A DNA stretch of 12,878 nt from an uncultured Phascolarctobacterium sp. (GTDB lineage Bacteria; Bacillota; Negativicutes; Acidaminococcales; Acidaminococcaceae): contig USBG01000038.1 in NCBI GenBank assembly GCA_900552855.1, positions 1 to 12,878 of the forward strand, given 5' to 3'. Made by a program: the position numbers and the translations under genes. Within the stretch, counting starts at the first letter, position 1. Every line of letters starts with the position of its first letter. A model generated the notes under the pieces. It was not told the origin of the DNA. It worked only from the letters and a program-made list of their open reading frames with translations, and searched no databases. Positions 11,961 through 12,878 of this stretch are shown piece by piece.

Positions 11961-12878
11961 ATGTCTAGAGTTCTGCTGTTACAAGGTAACCAAGCAGTTG
12001 TCGAGGGTGCAATAGCTGCCGGCGTTAAATTCTACGGCGGTTATCCTATCACCCCTTCCACCGAAATTGCTGAACAATTAGCTCTGCGTCTGCCCCAGGT
12101 TGGTGGCAAATTTATGCAGACTGAAGATGAAATTGCTGGCCTTGGCACTGTAATTGGTGCATCCATGGCTGGTCAAAAGGCTATGACTGCAACCAGCGGT
12201 CCAGGCTTCTCCCTTAAACAGGAAATGCTAGGTCTTGCTTGCTGTGCCGAAATCCCCTGTGTTATCGTAAACGTACAACGTGTGGGTCCGGCTACAGGTC
12301 AGCCCACCTCTCCTGCACAAGGCGAGGTTATGCAAACCCGTTGGGGTACTCACGGTGACCACTGGCTGATTACAATTTCTCCCTCCAGTGTTCCTGAATG
12401 CTTCGAGCTGACTCTGCGTGCTGTTGCACTTTCTGAAAAATATCGTTGCCCGGTTATTCTGCTGATGGACGAAATTATTGGTCATATGCGTGAAAAAATC
12501 GAGCTGCCTGACAATTATGACGAAATCCCGCAGGCTGAGCGTAAACAACCTGACTGTGCACCTGAGGATTATCTGGCATATGGCTGTGAAGAGGGTTCTA
12601 AGGTTCCTGCAATGGCAGCCTTCGGCAGCGGCTATCGCTGGCATGTGACAGGCCTGATTCATGATGAAACTGGCTTCCCCAAAGGCACTGGCGCAGCTAC
12701 AAAATCTGCACAGGACCGTTTGCGCACAAAATTAGACGACAATCTTGATGATATTGTACAAGTAGAAAACTACCGTATGGAGGATGCTGAATTTGCTGTT
12801 GTAGCATTTGGTGGTGCTGCTCGTACTGCCTACGAAGCTATTGACATGGCTCGTGCTGACAGAGTGGATCATCCACTT
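11961..12878 (+). CDS. korA: 2-oxoacid:ferredoxin oxidoreductase alpha subunit KorA (partial, runs off the window)
   Basis: The first 306 residues are present and the frame is open to the last base, so the 3' end is missing. The enzyme class interconverts 2-oxoacids such as 2-oxoglutarate with acyl-CoA, CO2 and reduced ferredoxin. Motifs of the pyrimidine-binding alpha subunit are GYPITPSTE (27-35), FMQTEDEIAG (51-60) with the Glu that activates thiamine diphosphate, ATSGPGFSL (77-85) and GPATGQPTSPAQGE (109-122). The protein starts directly with this domain, with no fused gamma domain, so beta and gamma subunits are expected as separate genes beyond the window. AGGAG lies 9 nt before the ATG. 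2-Oxoglutarate specificity (KorA) is the best guess; a branched-chain 2-oxoacid enzyme (VorA-like) is possible. Confidence 0.9.
   Translation, partial: MSRVLLLQGNQAVVEGAIAAGVKFYGGYPITPSTEIAEQLALRLPQVGGKFMQTEDEIAGLGTVIGASMAGQKAMTATSGPGFSLKQEMLGLACCAEIPCVIVNVQRVGPATGQPTSPAQGEVMQTRWGTHGDHWLITISPSSVPECFELTLRAVALSEKYRCPVILLMDEIIGHMREKIELPDNYDEIPQAERKQPDCAPEDYLAYGCEEGSKVPAMAAFGSGYRWHVTGLIHDETGFPKGTGAATKSAQDRLRTKLDDNLDDIVQVENYRMEDAEFAVVAFGGAARTAYEAIDMARADRVDHPL

Noticed and set aside
12228..12662. A 144-codon open frame on the minus strand
   Set aside because: It lies wholly inside korA, which has clear family motifs in the + frame. The minus product is rich in Cys, Arg and Asn and resembles no family.
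1..12878. Phage, transposon, toxin-antitoxin, CRISPR or defence genes
   Set aside because: All substantial frames resolve to housekeeping transport, metabolism or regulators. There are no spaced direct-repeat arrays and no transposase or integrase motifs.

Overview
The window looks like chromosomal DNA from an AT-rich (roughly 40% GC by eye) anaerobic Firmicute. A Negativicutes-type organism such as the Acidaminococcaceae is my best guess. This rests on strong AGGAGG ribosome sites, an S-box (SAM-I) riboswitch, a YerC-type TrpR homologue, an ECF vitamin-type transporter and a ferredoxin-dependent 2-oxoacid oxidoreductase. No mobile element, CRISPR array, tRNA or rRNA was seen. The content is metabolic and transport-related, not a mobile island.

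Layout. (1) 32-616, +: a TetR-family regulator, facing a four-gene minus-strand operon across a shared hairpin terminator. (2) 3587-682, -: a complete ECF transporter in the order S component, ATPase, ATPase, T component. The genes are joined by 1-8 bp overlaps and the substrate is unknown. (3) 4233-3748, -: a GNAT acetyltransferase resembling bacterial arylalkylamine N-acetyltransferases, divergent from (4) 4549-5844, +: an NhaC-family antiporter with a structured leader and a strong terminator. (5) 7650-6115, -: yerC (TrpR-like regulator) followed by a histidinol-phosphate aminotransferase with two insertions. (6) 7880-10816, +: a methionine uptake unit made of a near-consensus promoter, a SAM-I riboswitch with its own terminator, metN, metI, a hairpin, metQ and a terminator. 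(7) 11564-10893, -: a second TetR regulator starting at TTG, divergent from (8) 11763-12878, +: korD and korA of a four-subunit 2-oxoglutarate-type ferredoxin oxidoreductase. korA is cut by the window end.

How the parts work together. The met unit is a textbook SAM-repressed methionine importer: SAM binding frees the terminator and stops metNI(Q) transcription. The TetR/kor pair shares a promoter region with nested inverted repeats over the kor -10 box, so the regulator probably controls the oxidoreductase and itself. YerC and the aminotransferase form an operon, consistent with regulation of histidine genes by TrpR-family proteins. The ECF cassette carries its own two ATPases and T protein, so it could work as a stand-alone importer.

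I found no clear new multi-gene system. The least explained items are the ECF S component and its degenerate Q-loop ATPase, the small structured leader before the NhaC gene, the pair of inverted 19-bp elements between yerC and metN, and the operator-like palindromes at the kor promoter.
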